Below the pieces are notes generated by a model, which saw nothing but the letters and a program-made list of their open reading frames with translations, was not told the DNA's origin and searched no databases. From PWND01 sp964601515 (GTDB lineage: Bacteria; Bacteroidota; Bacteroidia; Bacteroidales; UBA7960): a stretch of 41,292 nt of DNA. The position numbers and the translations under genes were made by a program. Each line of letters begins with the position of its first letter. The stretch's first letter is position 1. Shown piece by piece: positions 33,558-41,292 of the stretch. The DNA lies in the NCBI GenBank assembly GCA_964601515.1, contig CAZRNU010000014.1, forward strand, positions 1 through 41,292, given 5' to 3'.

Positions 33558-34838
33558 ATGATAAAGAATTTCTTCTTGATTCTGTTGTCTCTTGTTTATG
33601 TTGGTGTATCTAAATCTCAAGATACAATTTCTGTTATGAATTATAATCTTCTTTATTACGGATATTATACTGATTTTTGTACTATTGATAATAATAATGT
33701 AGATATAAAAGCTCAAAACCTGCATACAATTATAAATTATTTTAGACCGGATGTTTTCACGGTATGTGAGTTGGGTAGAAATGCTTCTACTGCCGATCAT
33801 TTGTTAAATAATGCGCTAAATAAGAATGAAATAGATTTCTATGCTAGAGCTGCATATACTAATACAGCAAATTCTAGCATTGTAAATATGTTATATTACA
33901 ACACCAATAAATTTGGGCTAGTTTCACAGGCCATTCCAAGTAATATTCTAAGAGATATAAACCTATATAAATTATATTATAAAGCTGAAGATCTTGCTCA
34001 AACAAATGATACAATTTTTCTTGTCTGTATTGTTGCTCATTTAAAAGCCGGGAGTACTGCTGATGATCAGCAAGTCAGGACAAATATGATTAACAGCATG
34101 ATGACTTATATAGATTATTTCAACTATAGGGGTAACATAATGTTTATGGGCGATTATAATATGAATAGCTCTTATGAAACAGCCTACCAGCAATTACTTT
34201 ACTATACTAACAATTCAGATATTAGATTTAATGACCCTATAAATAAACCGGGGCAATGGTATAATAATTCATCTATGGCAATGTACCATACTCAAAGTAC
34301 AAGGTCGGGAAGTGCCTCTTGCTTTGTTACAGGTGGTTTAGATGATAGATACGATTTGATACTTGTTTCAAAGGATTTGCTATCGGGCAACAGAGGGTTT
34401 AAGTATATTCCTGATAGCTATATTGCAATTGGTCAGGATGGTCAAAGGTTTAATATGTCACTTATTGATCCGCCAAATTATAGCCAACCCCCTGAAATTA
34501 TAAATGCACTTTATTATTTCTCAGACCATTTGCCGGTTGCGTTGAAGCTTGAGATTACAGATAATCAACCAACCCATATTAGTAACAATTTTGTAACAAA
34601 AAATTATTTTAGGTTTAATAATCCTGTTAGAGATGCACTTGAAATTGTAATTAATTTCGATGACTTTTTTAAAGGTAAAATAACTATTCTTGATTTATTA
34701 GGGAATAAAATTTTAAGTTCCGATATTAATGAAATTCATAAGTTAATAAATGTGTCAGATTTAAATCCCGGCTTATACATTATATTGTTTGAAGCCGAAA
34801 ATAAAATCATCCATGTTGATAAGTTTGTTAAAATATAG
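33558..34838 (+). CDS. Secreted endonuclease/exonuclease/phosphatase-fold protein, T9SS cargo
   Basis: 426 residues. Signal peptide about 1-20 (MIKNFFLILLSLVYVGVSKS), then a DNase I-like domain (about 22-335): VMNYNLL, the metal Glu in VCELGRN, VAHLKAG, GDYNMNSS and the closing SDHLPVALKLE. The last 75 residues are a type A T9SS sorting domain (TILDLLGNKILSSDI, VSDLNPGLYIILFEAENK), so it is probably exported across the outer membrane. The fold covers nucleases, sphingomyelinases and sugar-phosphate phosphodiesterases; the substrate is not fixed. A Na/phosphate symporter gene follows, which would suit release of phosphate outside the cell (inference). Confidence 0.88.
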   Translation: MIKNFFLILLSLVYVGVSKSQDTISVMNYNLLYYGYYTDFCTIDNNNVDIKAQNLHTIINYFRPDVFTVCELGRNASTADHLLNNALNKNEIDFYARAAYTNTANSSIVNMLYYNTNKFGLVSQAIPSNILRDINLYKLYYKAEDLAQTNDTIFLVCIVAHLKAGSTADDQQVRTNMINSMMTYIDYFNYRGNIMFMGDYNMNSSYETAYQQLLYYTNNSDIRFNDPINKPGQWYNNSSMAMYHTQSTRSGSASCFVTGGLDDRYDLILVSKDLLSGNRGFKYIPDSYIAIGQDGQRFNMSLIDPPNYSQPPEIINALYYFSDHLPVALKLEITDNQPTHISNNFVTKNYFRFNNPVRDALEIVINFDDFFKGKITILDLLGNKILSSDINEIHKLINVSDLNPGLYIILFEAENKIIHVDKFVKI

Positions 34839-34908
34839 AGCATCAAAAGTGTTATACATTAATTGATTATTGATATTTTAGCCTTTTGTAGAATTAAAGC
34901 ATTTTGAT

Positions 34909-36600
34909 ATGATTGGAGACCTACTATATTTAATTGGAGCATTGTGCCTTTTCCTTTTTGGAATGAAAACAATGAGCGAAGGCATACAAAAACTTGCCGG
35001 AGAAAAAATGCGTTCAATTCTTAGCGCAATGACCTCACATCGCTTTCTAGGTGTACTTACAGGATTTTTTATTACAACTTTAGTGCAGTCTTCATCTGCA
35101 TCTACCGTAATGCTTGTAAGTTTTGTGAATGCCGGATTGCTTACATTGGTCGAGTCTGTTGGAGTTATAATGGGTGCTAATATTGGAACTACAACAACTG
35201 CTTGGATAATCTCTTTTCTTGGTTTCAAATTAAATATATCCGCTTTATCTATCCCAATAATTGGCTTAGCGTTTCCAATGTTGCTTCTTGGGAAAGATAG
35301 AATGAAGTCTTTTGGTGAAACTTTGCTTGGCTTTGCCCTATTATTTATGGGGTTGCAGTTTTTAAAGGATTCCGTTCCTGATCTTCATTCAAATCCTGAA
35401 ATATTTGCATTCCTTGAGGGATTGACCGGTTACGGGTTTTATAGTATTTTGTTATTTCTTGGTTTAGGAACAATTCTAACAGTAATATTACAATCATCTA
35501 GTGCTACAATGGCACTTACATTAGTTATGTGTAATTATGGTTGGATTGGGTTTGAGCAGGGAGCAGCTATAGTTTTAGGTGAGAATATTGGCACAACAGT
35601 TACTGCTAATTTGGCTGCTTTAATGGGGAATATTCATGCAAAACGGACTGCCTTTGCTCATACTTTGTTTAATATTTTTGGGGTAATTTGGATGCTTTTT
35701 ATTTTTCGATTTGTTTTGAGATCAATTGATGATTCAATGGTATCTTTTGGGGTTGATTCTCCTTTTACAACACCTGAGTCTGTGCCTTTTGGTCTTGCAA
35801 TTTTCCATACTGCCTTTAATATTACAAACACTTTTCTGTTGATATGGTTTGTTAAATATCTAGTTAAAGTTGTTGAATTTATTATGCCGTCAAGGGGTAA
35901 AGTTGAAGAAAGAGCGCATCTTGAATATTTTCAAAGTGGTTTTCTTAATATGGCCGAAGTGTCTGCATTGCAAGCCAGAAAAGAAACTAGGAAGTTTTGC
36001 GAGCTTTCACACCGAATGTTCAATTTCGTGCCCGGGCTTGTAGCTGAGAAAAAGAAAAAAGAGATTCAGAAAATTGTTGAACGAATAAAGAAGTATGAGG
36101 AAATCACTGATAGGGTTGAGGAAGAAATCACAACATTTTTGGCTAATGTAATGCGAAATCATGTTAGCCCTCAGGTTTCTGAGCAACTTAGAAGAATGAG
36201 AATTATTTGTGGGGAGGCCGAAAGAATTGCTGATATTTGTCATAAAATGGCAATGGTTATTGAGAAGAAAAAGATTGAAAAAGTATCCTTCAGCCAAAAA
36301 CAAACTAAGGATCTTAATATTATGTTCGACTTAGTAAATCAAGCATTTAATATTATGTTCTCTTTCCTCGAAAAGGGAGAACATTATGCTAATATGAACA
36401 TAGAACACGCGGTAGCTATTGAAAAACAAATAAACGAATTCCGAGATAAAACGTTTACAGGTGTTATTAAAGAACTTGAAGAAGGAAACCCTTATGTTAA
36501 AAGTAATTTCTATTTTAATAAGTTGATTATGTCTTGCGAAAAAATTGGAGATACTATTTTAAATATTGATGAGGCACAGGCCGGGGTTAACATAGAATAA
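34909..36600 (+). CDS. Na/phosphate symporter with PhoU-like C-terminal domain
   Basis: 563 residues, PNaS (NptA/type II Na-Pi cotransporter) family in the inner membrane. The duplicated core shows QSSSA at 60-64 and 195-199, each followed by a GxNIGTT motif (GANIGTTTTAW, GENIGTTVTAN). About nine membrane helices end near residue 325. The rest (about 345-563) is a soluble helical PhoU-like domain that may sense or regulate phosphate uptake. Its neighbours are a secreted phosphodiesterase-fold enzyme and a sugar phosphatase. The family call is firm; phosphate as substrate is by family. Confidence 0.92.
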   Translation: MIGDLLYLIGALCLFLFGMKTMSEGIQKLAGEKMRSILSAMTSHRFLGVLTGFFITTLVQSSSASTVMLVSFVNAGLLTLVESVGVIMGANIGTTTTAWIISFLGFKLNISALSIPIIGLAFPMLLLGKDRMKSFGETLLGFALLFMGLQFLKDSVPDLHSNPEIFAFLEGLTGYGFYSILLFLGLGTILTVILQSSSATMALTLVMCNYGWIGFEQGAAIVLGENIGTTVTANLAALMGNIHAKRTAFAHTLFNIFGVIWMLFIFRFVLRSIDDSMVSFGVDSPFTTPESVPFGLAIFHTAFNITNTFLLIWFVKYLVKVVEFIMPSRGKVEERAHLEYFQSGFLNMAEVSALQARKETRKFCELSHRMFNFVPGLVAEKKKKEIQKIVERIKKYEEITDRVEEEITTFLANVMRNHVSPQVSEQLRRMRIICGEAERIADICHKMAMVIEKKKIEKVSFSQKQTKDLNIMFDLVNQAFNIMFSFLEKGEHYANMNIEHAVAIEKQINEFRDKTFTGVIKELEEGNPYVKSNFYFNKLIMSCEKIGDTILNIDEAQAGVNIE

Positions 36601-36616
36601 GCTTTATGACTTTTTA

Positions 36617-36641
36617 TTTTAAAACTTTAAAAGTTTTAAAA
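36617..36641. repeat. 25-bp AT palindrome upstream of fbp
   Basis: TTTTAAAACTTT, one A, then AAAGTTTTAAAA: a perfect 12-bp inverted repeat with a 1-nt centre, 16 nt after the symporter stop. It covers the -33 position of the putative fbp promoter, so it could be an operator. It could also act in termination, although the RNA hairpin would be AT-only. Confidence 0.65.
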
Positions 36642-36656
36642 ACCAAACAATAAATA

Positions 36657-36664
36657 TATATTTG
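36657..36664 (+). promoter_or_regulatory. Probable -7 box for fbp
   Basis: TATATTTG fits TAnnTTTG. At the 19-nt spacing the -33 site reads TTT within the palindrome at 36617-36641. The start codon is about 75 nt downstream. Confidence 0.45.
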
Positions 36665-36738
36665 TATCCTTGAAGGTCATTTGTTATTAAATGATATTTT
36701 AAATTTAATTGTCTAAATAATTGATAAAGGATACAATC

Positions 36739-37758
36739 ATGAGGTCTAGAAAAAACATCAAAACTTTAACGGAATTTATAATTGAAAGGCAATCTGAGTA
36801 TCCACATGCCAAAGGTGCTCTCACAAGACTATTAAATGATATTGCCACTGCTGCAAAAATTGTTAACAGGGAAGTTAACTCTGCCGGTTTGGTTGATATT
36901 TTTGGATATGTAGGAAAAGAGAATGTTCAGGGTGAGGCACAAAAGAAACTAGATGTTTATGCTAATGAGCAATTTATTGCCGCACTTCAAGCAGGTGCGG
37001 AATGTTGCGCAATTGCATCTGAAGAAAATGAGAAAGTAATTTCCTTTAAAAACGAGTTTTCAGAGCTTGGGAAATACGTTATTGCTATAGACCCTCTTGA
37101 TGGATCAAGCAATATTGAAGCAAATGTATCAATCGGTACTATTTTTTCAATTTATAGGCGCAAATCTGAAATTGGCGGCGGAACACTGGATGATTTATTA
37201 CAGCCGGGAGTTAATCTAGTGGCAGCAGGTTATGTTATTTATGGCTCATCTACAATGCTTGTTTTTACAACAGGGAAGGGAGTTAATGGGTTTACACTTG
37301 ACCCAACTGTTGGTATATTCTGTCTTTCTCACCCTGATATGAAATATCCTGAAGTGTCAAATATATATTCCATCAATGAAGGTAATTATATCTATTTCCC
37401 TGAAGGTGTTAAGAAATATATAAAATTTTGTCAGGAAGACGATCCCGAAACTTTAAGACCTTATACATCTAGATATATCGGTTCTCTTGTAGCAGATTTC
37501 CACAGAAACCTTATAAAAGGCGGTATTTTTATTTATCCCGGCACAAAACAACATCCTACCGGCAAACTTAGATTGTTATACGAATGTAATCCTGTTGCAT
37601 TTATTGCAGAGCAAGCCGGAGGTAAGGCAACTGACGGGGTTAATAGAATTATGTCTATTCAGCCGGAAAGCCTTCATCAACGGGCTCCTCTTTTTGTTGG
37701 CCCTAAAAAAATGGTAGAAAAAGCTGAGGAATTTATACGTGATTTTTCTTCATTTTAG
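36739..37758 (+). CDS. fbp: Fructose-1,6-bisphosphatase, class I
   Basis: 339 residues. Gluconeogenic hydrolysis of fructose 1,6-bisphosphate in the cytosol. Metal-binding motif DPLDGSS at 118-124, AIASEENE before it, and the late block LRLLYECNPVAFIAEQAGGK identify class I. I chose ATG 36739 (MRSRKNIKTLTEFIIERQ) over an in-frame TTG 18 nt upstream. Many gut Bacteroides rely on a class III enzyme instead, so the class I form suggests a free-living lineage (weak inference). Confidence 0.95.
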   Translation: MRSRKNIKTLTEFIIERQSEYPHAKGALTRLLNDIATAAKIVNREVNSAGLVDIFGYVGKENVQGEAQKKLDVYANEQFIAALQAGAECCAIASEENEKVISFKNEFSELGKYVIAIDPLDGSSNIEANVSIGTIFSIYRRKSEIGGGTLDDLLQPGVNLVAAGYVIYGSSTMLVFTTGKGVNGFTLDPTVGIFCLSHPDMKYPEVSNIYSINEGNYIYFPEGVKKYIKFCQEDDPETLRPYTSRYIGSLVADFHRNLIKGGIFIYPGTKQHPTGKLRLLYECNPVAFIAEQAGGKATDGVNRIMSIQPESLHQRAPLFVGPKKMVEKAEEFIRDFSSF

Positions 37759-37999
37759 CATTTTCTGAATTTCCTTGTGTTTCTTTTTGTTTCCGCTTAA
37801 AGCCCTAAAAATCTCTATGTTTGTGAGTTTTTTTGCTTTGGGAAAGAAATAAGTGTGTTTTTCCTTTATTTTTTTATTATAAATATTTAATTTTGAGCTC
37901 GACTTATTTAAGTATTATTTCTATATGTTGAATTTATATATAGATAATGTGATTTATTTTGAGAAAACCATATCCTTTTGCTTACTAAAACCTAAAACT

Positions 38000-39856
38000 A
38001 TGAAAACAAAACTATTTACTGTTTTATTTTTATTATTTGCATCTTCACTTTTTGCACAGGAAATAAAATTGGAGTTGTCAACAAAAAAAGCTCCTGATTT
38101 TAATATTAGCCATAAATCAGTTAGCAAAAAATTACTTTTTCAGCAGGATGTTGGAACTGCCGGATGGGCTAGTCAAGAGTTCGAAGAAGCTAATGAACAA
38201 TACACTTGTCAATCTGCAGATGATTTTGATGTTATTATGGGGCCATGGACTATTGAGGCGGTTTCTGTTTTTGGCTCTTACAGTGCCGCAGGCAATCTTG
38301 AGTTTGTACATATTTATTTTTATGAAAACAATGCCGGTATTCCGGGAGATTTAATTAAGGAGTTTTTAAATGTTCCATGTGTTTCTGATACTAAGAGTGG
38401 TTATGTATATGCCGACCTGCCCGAAAATGTTGTTTTAGATAATGGGAAATACTGGGTTAGCGTAGTGGCGAAAATGGATTTCACTCCTTATGGCCAATGG
38501 TACTGGTGGAATGCAACAACTAACAATGGCCTAATGTGGAAATGGAGAAACCCTAACGGTGGATTTGGGCATGGATCAAATTGGATTGATTCTCAAACAG
38601 TTTTCGGGGTTGGTGCAGGCAATGACCTATCCTTATCGCTATTTGGTGCAGCTCCTAATCTGATATTGGCAAGGTGTATAAATTTTTATGGACAATCTGG
38701 TCATTATTATTTGGGGCATAATGCATGGAAAGATGTTGTATCAAATAATATTAACGCACTTGGTGCTATCGAGGTTGATGGTGTGATGTATGCTTTGAAT
38801 TCAAGTAGGCAATTTGGTTCTTTCAATGCATCCCTTACAACTTGGACTATGATTGGAGAAACCGGAATCACTGCTCCAAATTTTGTCTTCTCTCTAGCTT
38901 ATGACCCTGTTGAAAAAGTAATTTATACTGTAGGATTGACGGGTACATATCCCAATTTTGAATTTTCTTTGTATTCTATAAACAAAACAACAGGAGAGGG
39001 CACATTAATCGGAACTGATGAAAATACTGGCACTATAATGGCGATAGCTGCAGATAATGCGGGTAATTTATATGGAGTTAGACATCATCCAACAGAAAAT
39101 GCTGAATTTATTGCAATAAATAAAAATAATGCTTCCGGAACTGTTGTTGGGGATATGGGTGGAGTAATAACCAGTCAATTTCCAGCATTGGCCTTTAGCC
39201 TTTATGATAACAGTTGTTACTTTAAAGCAATGGGCACTCCTCCTGATTTTTTATATGGATCATACAAAATAGATGTAACAACAGGTGCTACCACTCAAAT
39301 AGGAGAAGAAACAATAAGTGCTCAGATTACCGGATTTTCAATTCCATATATCGGAGAGCTTTTTAAAGTTAATTATAACGTTTATGGCTCAAATGGTTCA
39401 ATAAAGGGCAAAGTAAACAATAATCCTTTTGCCTCAGGTAGTGTATTTGTTGAAGGCATTAATGTGACTTTTTCAGCATTCCCGAGTTCAGGTTATAAAG
39501 TAAAAGTATGGGCTGTGAATGGAATTCAGCAAGCAGGTAGTAGTAATATTTTTGTTTATGAAAACTTAGATAAGGATATTATCGTTACTGTTGAGTTTAT
39601 GCCTTCTACAACAGATATAGATGAAATTGAAAATAATATTGCAGTTTATCCAAGCCCATTCAGAGATGAACTTCTATTTTCTAATCCTTCTTTAATAAAG
39701 AGTGTTCAAATTATTAATGTACTTGGAGTTAAAGTGATTGAAACTAATCTAACAAATGAAGTAATTAAAACCTCTGGATTACCTGCCGGAGTATACTTTG
39801 TAGTAATAGAAACCATAGATGGGCAAAAAGTTACTCATAAAGTTATTAAAAACTAA
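38000..39856 (+). CDS. Large secreted T9SS protein with beta-sandwich and propeller-like repeats
   Basis: 618 residues from ATG 38000, chosen because it gives a clear signal peptide (MKTKLFTVLFLLFASSLFAQ); the frame is open further upstream without a plausible start. Domains by eye: an aromatic-rich beta domain (about 30-215) with QSADDFDVIMGPWTIEAVSV and YGQWYWWNATTNN, resembling adhesion/binding modules; a central region of repeats (about 220-455) like ALNSSRQFGSFNASLTTW and LYSINKTTGEGTLIG, probably a propeller; a short InlB/SprB-like repeat (about 465-530, NPFASGSVFVEGINVTFSAF); and a type A sorting domain (about 540-618, SVQIINVLGVKVIE, TSGLPAGVYFVVIE). No catalytic motif is recognised. 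The upstream gap (37759-37999) holds one weak -7-like TATGTTTG (37816-37823). Ends at a strong terminator. Confidence 0.85.
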   Translation: MKTKLFTVLFLLFASSLFAQEIKLELSTKKAPDFNISHKSVSKKLLFQQDVGTAGWASQEFEEANEQYTCQSADDFDVIMGPWTIEAVSVFGSYSAAGNLEFVHIYFYENNAGIPGDLIKEFLNVPCVSDTKSGYVYADLPENVVLDNGKYWVSVVAKMDFTPYGQWYWWNATTNNGLMWKWRNPNGGFGHGSNWIDSQTVFGVGAGNDLSLSLFGAAPNLILARCINFYGQSGHYYLGHNAWKDVVSNNINALGAIEVDGVMYALNSSRQFGSFNASLTTWTMIGETGITAPNFVFSLAYDPVEKVIYTVGLTGTYPNFEFSLYSINKTTGEGTLIGTDENTGTIMAIAADNAGNLYGVRHHPTENAEFIAINKNNASGTVVGDMGGVITSQFPALAFSLYDNSCYFKAMGTPPDFLYGSYKIDVTTGATTQIGEETISAQITGFSIPYIGELFKVNYNVYGSNGSIKGKVNNNPFASGSVFVEGINVTFSAFPSSGYKVKVWAVNGIQQAGSSNIFVYENLDKDIIVTVEFMPSTTDIDEIENNIAVYPSPFRDELLFSNPSLIKSVQIINVLGVKVIETNLTNEVIKTSGLPAGVYFVVIETIDGQKVTHKVIKN

Positions 39857-39881
39857 AGACCTTATTGTGACAAGTATACAG

Positions 39882-39915
39882 GAGCCTTGAAATAACTTCA
39901 AGGCTCTTTCCTTTT
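39882..39915 (+). terminator. Intrinsic terminator after the T9SS protein gene
   Basis: Perfect 10-bp stem GAGCCTTGAA (39882-39891) / TTCAAGGCTC (39897-39906), loop ATAAC, followed by TTTCCTTTT. Confidence 0.92.
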
Positions 39916-39930
39916 AATTCGTTTTTTGTT

Positions 39931-39938
39931 TATATTTG
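39931..39938 (+). promoter_or_regulatory. Probable -7 box for the TPR gene
   Basis: TATATTTG fits TAnnTTTG and lies 33 nt before the ATG at 39972, just after a terminator. No clear TTG at the -33 position. Confidence 0.45.
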
Positions 39939-39971
39939 TCAATCAAGCTGCAATCTTCTTATCTGTTTGTT

Positions 39972-41292
39972 ATGAGAAAACTAATAATGCCAATATTATC
40001 CTCGATTTTTATGTTTTTTGGTATTAGTGTGTTTTGTCAACAAAACAAGCTTGATTCTCTTCGAAAAGAGTTTGCTATTGCCAAGGAAGACTCTCTTAAA
40101 TGTCAATTGCTATTTGATATTGGCTATACTTTCGAGCAAAGAATGCCGGATTCAGCTTTGTATTACTATAATAGAGGTCTTGAACAATCAAGGGAAAGTA
40201 AGCTTAGAGGATATGAAGCTTCCGCAATTCGTTTTATAGGAATTGTTTATCGTAATAAAGGAGATTATGATAAGGCACTTGAATTATTTTTTGAGGCTTT
40301 ATCTATTGCCGAAGAAATAGATGATAAAAAGAGAATAGGAGCAGCATATTCAAGTATTGGACTTGTTTACTATAATAGAGGTAGTTTTGATGAAGCTATT
40401 GATTATCAATTAAAAGCTGCTGCTATCGATGAGCTGATAGATAATAAACAAGGGCTTCTGGCAATCTACAATAATATAGGAATCATTTATGACAATCTAG
40501 GTTTGTATGACAAGGCGATAGATTATCATCATAAATCATTGAAGCTAAAGGAAGAACTTGGAGATAAATCCGGCATTGCAGGTAGCTATTCAAATATAGG
40601 CAGCATACATTTTAGTCAGGCAAACTATGATGCAGCTTATGATTATCATAAAAAAGCCCTGGATATTTATATAGAGTTGGATAATATTAGAGGGCAGGCC
40701 ACAGCATATAATAATCTTGGGCTTTTATATAGAAATTTGAAAGACTATAATCTGGCTCTTGAATACTATACAAAATCTCGTGAACTTCGGGAAACACTTG
40801 GCGATAAAAGAGGCTTGTTTATTATTTATAACAACCTGGGTATTGTAAATAGGCATTTAGGTAATTTTGATGCCTCTATTGAGTTTTATGACAAAGCCAT
40901 GAAAATTAGTCTGGAACTTAAAGATAAGCATGGTCAGTCAGTTGTTTTCAATAGTATAGCTAATTTATATATTGCAATGTCTGATTCTGCAGATGTTTCC
41001 AAGAGATCTCAATTTCTAAAAACTGCTAGACAATATAGTCACAAAGCTTATGATTTGGCAGTGGAAACAGGCTCAATTTCTCGTCAAAACTTTGCTGCAA
41101 ACAATTTAAGAGTTGTTTATACAAAAATGGGCAATTGTTGTGAAGCATTAAAGTATGCCGAAATTGTTATGACTACAAATGACAGTATTAATAGTCAGGA
41201 GAAGTCAAAGGCCATTATTGATGCTGAAAAGAAATTCCAGGTTGAGAAAAAACAATTACAAATTGAAACTCTGGAAAAGGAAGTGGAACGGT
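39972..41292 (+). CDS. TPR-repeat sensor-type protein (3' end outside the window)
   Basis: 440 codons are seen before the window ends. Signal peptide or N-terminal anchor (MRKLIMPILSSIFMFFGISV, then FCQQNKLD). Then at least seven tetratricopeptide repeats of about 40 residues, most with a YxNIGxIY...YDxAIDYHxKxL pattern, e.g. NNIGIIYDNLGLYDKAIDYH and NNLGLLYRNLKDYNLALEYY. The visible end turns into a charged coiled coil (EKKFQVEKKQLQIETLEKE). In Bacteroidota this layout is normally followed by one membrane helix and an output domain: histidine kinase, SpoIIE phosphatase or LuxR-type DNA-binding domain. Which one lies beyond the edge is unknown. Confidence 0.88.
   Translation, partial: MRKLIMPILSSIFMFFGISVFCQQNKLDSLRKEFAIAKEDSLKCQLLFDIGYTFEQRMPDSALYYYNRGLEQSRESKLRGYEASAIRFIGIVYRNKGDYDKALELFFEALSIAEEIDDKKRIGAAYSSIGLVYYNRGSFDEAIDYQLKAAAIDELIDNKQGLLAIYNNIGIIYDNLGLYDKAIDYHHKSLKLKEELGDKSGIAGSYSNIGSIHFSQANYDAAYDYHKKALDIYIELDNIRGQATAYNNLGLLYRNLKDYNLALEYYTKSRELRETLGDKRGLFIIYNNLGIVNRHLGNFDASIEFYDKAMKISLELKDKHGQSVVFNSIANLYIAMSDSADVSKRSQFLKTARQYSHKAYDLAVETGSISRQNFAANNLRVVYTKMGNCCEALKYAEIVMTTNDSINSQEKSKAIIDAEKKFQVEKKQLQIETLEKEVER

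Overview
The window is a stretch of a Bacteroidota (Bacteroidetes) chromosome. The main evidence is the promoter form (TTG-N19-TAnnTTTG), the near absence of Shine-Dalgarno sequences, two secreted proteins with type IX secretion (T9SS) C-terminal sorting domains, a DUF4290 gene, an Asp-type MurA, a zinc-ligand-poor L36, and the gene order fusA-rpsJ without tuf and secY-map-infA-rpmJ without adk. The DNA is AT-rich. The order cannot be fixed from the sequence alone. Every gene I can support lies on the + strand.

Layout. (1) 57-3350: a membrane-anchored propeller/Y_Y_Y sensor fused to a SpoIIE-type phosphatase. (2) 3403-5691: a PcrA/UvrD helicase. (3) 5864-7985: a DUF4290 gene with a textbook promoter, then murA. 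(4) 8077-12131: grpE-dnaJ followed closely by an ABC ATPase and a NatB-like permease. (5) 12205-13140: a Ppx/GppA phosphatase. (6) 13442-32073: one continuous str-S10-spc-alpha super-cluster, rpsL-rpsG-fusA-rpsJ-rplC-rplD-rplW-rplB-rpsS-rplV-rpsC-rplP-rpmC-rpsQ-rplN-rplX-rplE-rpsN-rpsH-rplF-rplR-rpsE-rpmD-rplO-secY-map-infA-rpmJ-rpsM-rpsK-rpsD-rpoA-rplQ, led by a consensus promoter and closed by a strong terminator. (7) 32208-33500: enolase with its own terminator. (8) 33558-37755: a secreted DNase I-fold hydrolase, a Na/phosphate symporter with a PhoU-like tail, and class I fructose-1,6-bisphosphatase. (9) 38000-39856: a large secreted T9SS protein. (10) 39972 to the end: the N-terminal part of a TPR sensor-type protein.

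The core of the window builds ribosomes, RNA polymerase alpha, the Sec channel and N-terminal methionine processing. Around it lie protein folding (GrpE/DnaJ), wall synthesis (MurA) and glycolysis/gluconeogenesis (Eno, Fbp). Most of this is ordinary housekeeping. The non-routine material is mostly in how it deviates: a 222-nt spacer with promoter-like, hairpin and small-ORF signals in the middle of the S10 cluster (rplP-rpmC); a long Lys/Ala-rich tail on L30 and a long charged tail on L17; a 9-nt tandem repeat coding the S3 C-terminus; a strong Shine-Dalgarno in front of rplF, rare in this phylum; Cys-to-Asp in the MurA active site; and inverted or direct repeats before grpE and fbp. I saw no CRISPR array, mobile element, tRNA or rRNA. 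I did not identify a clearly new multi-gene system.
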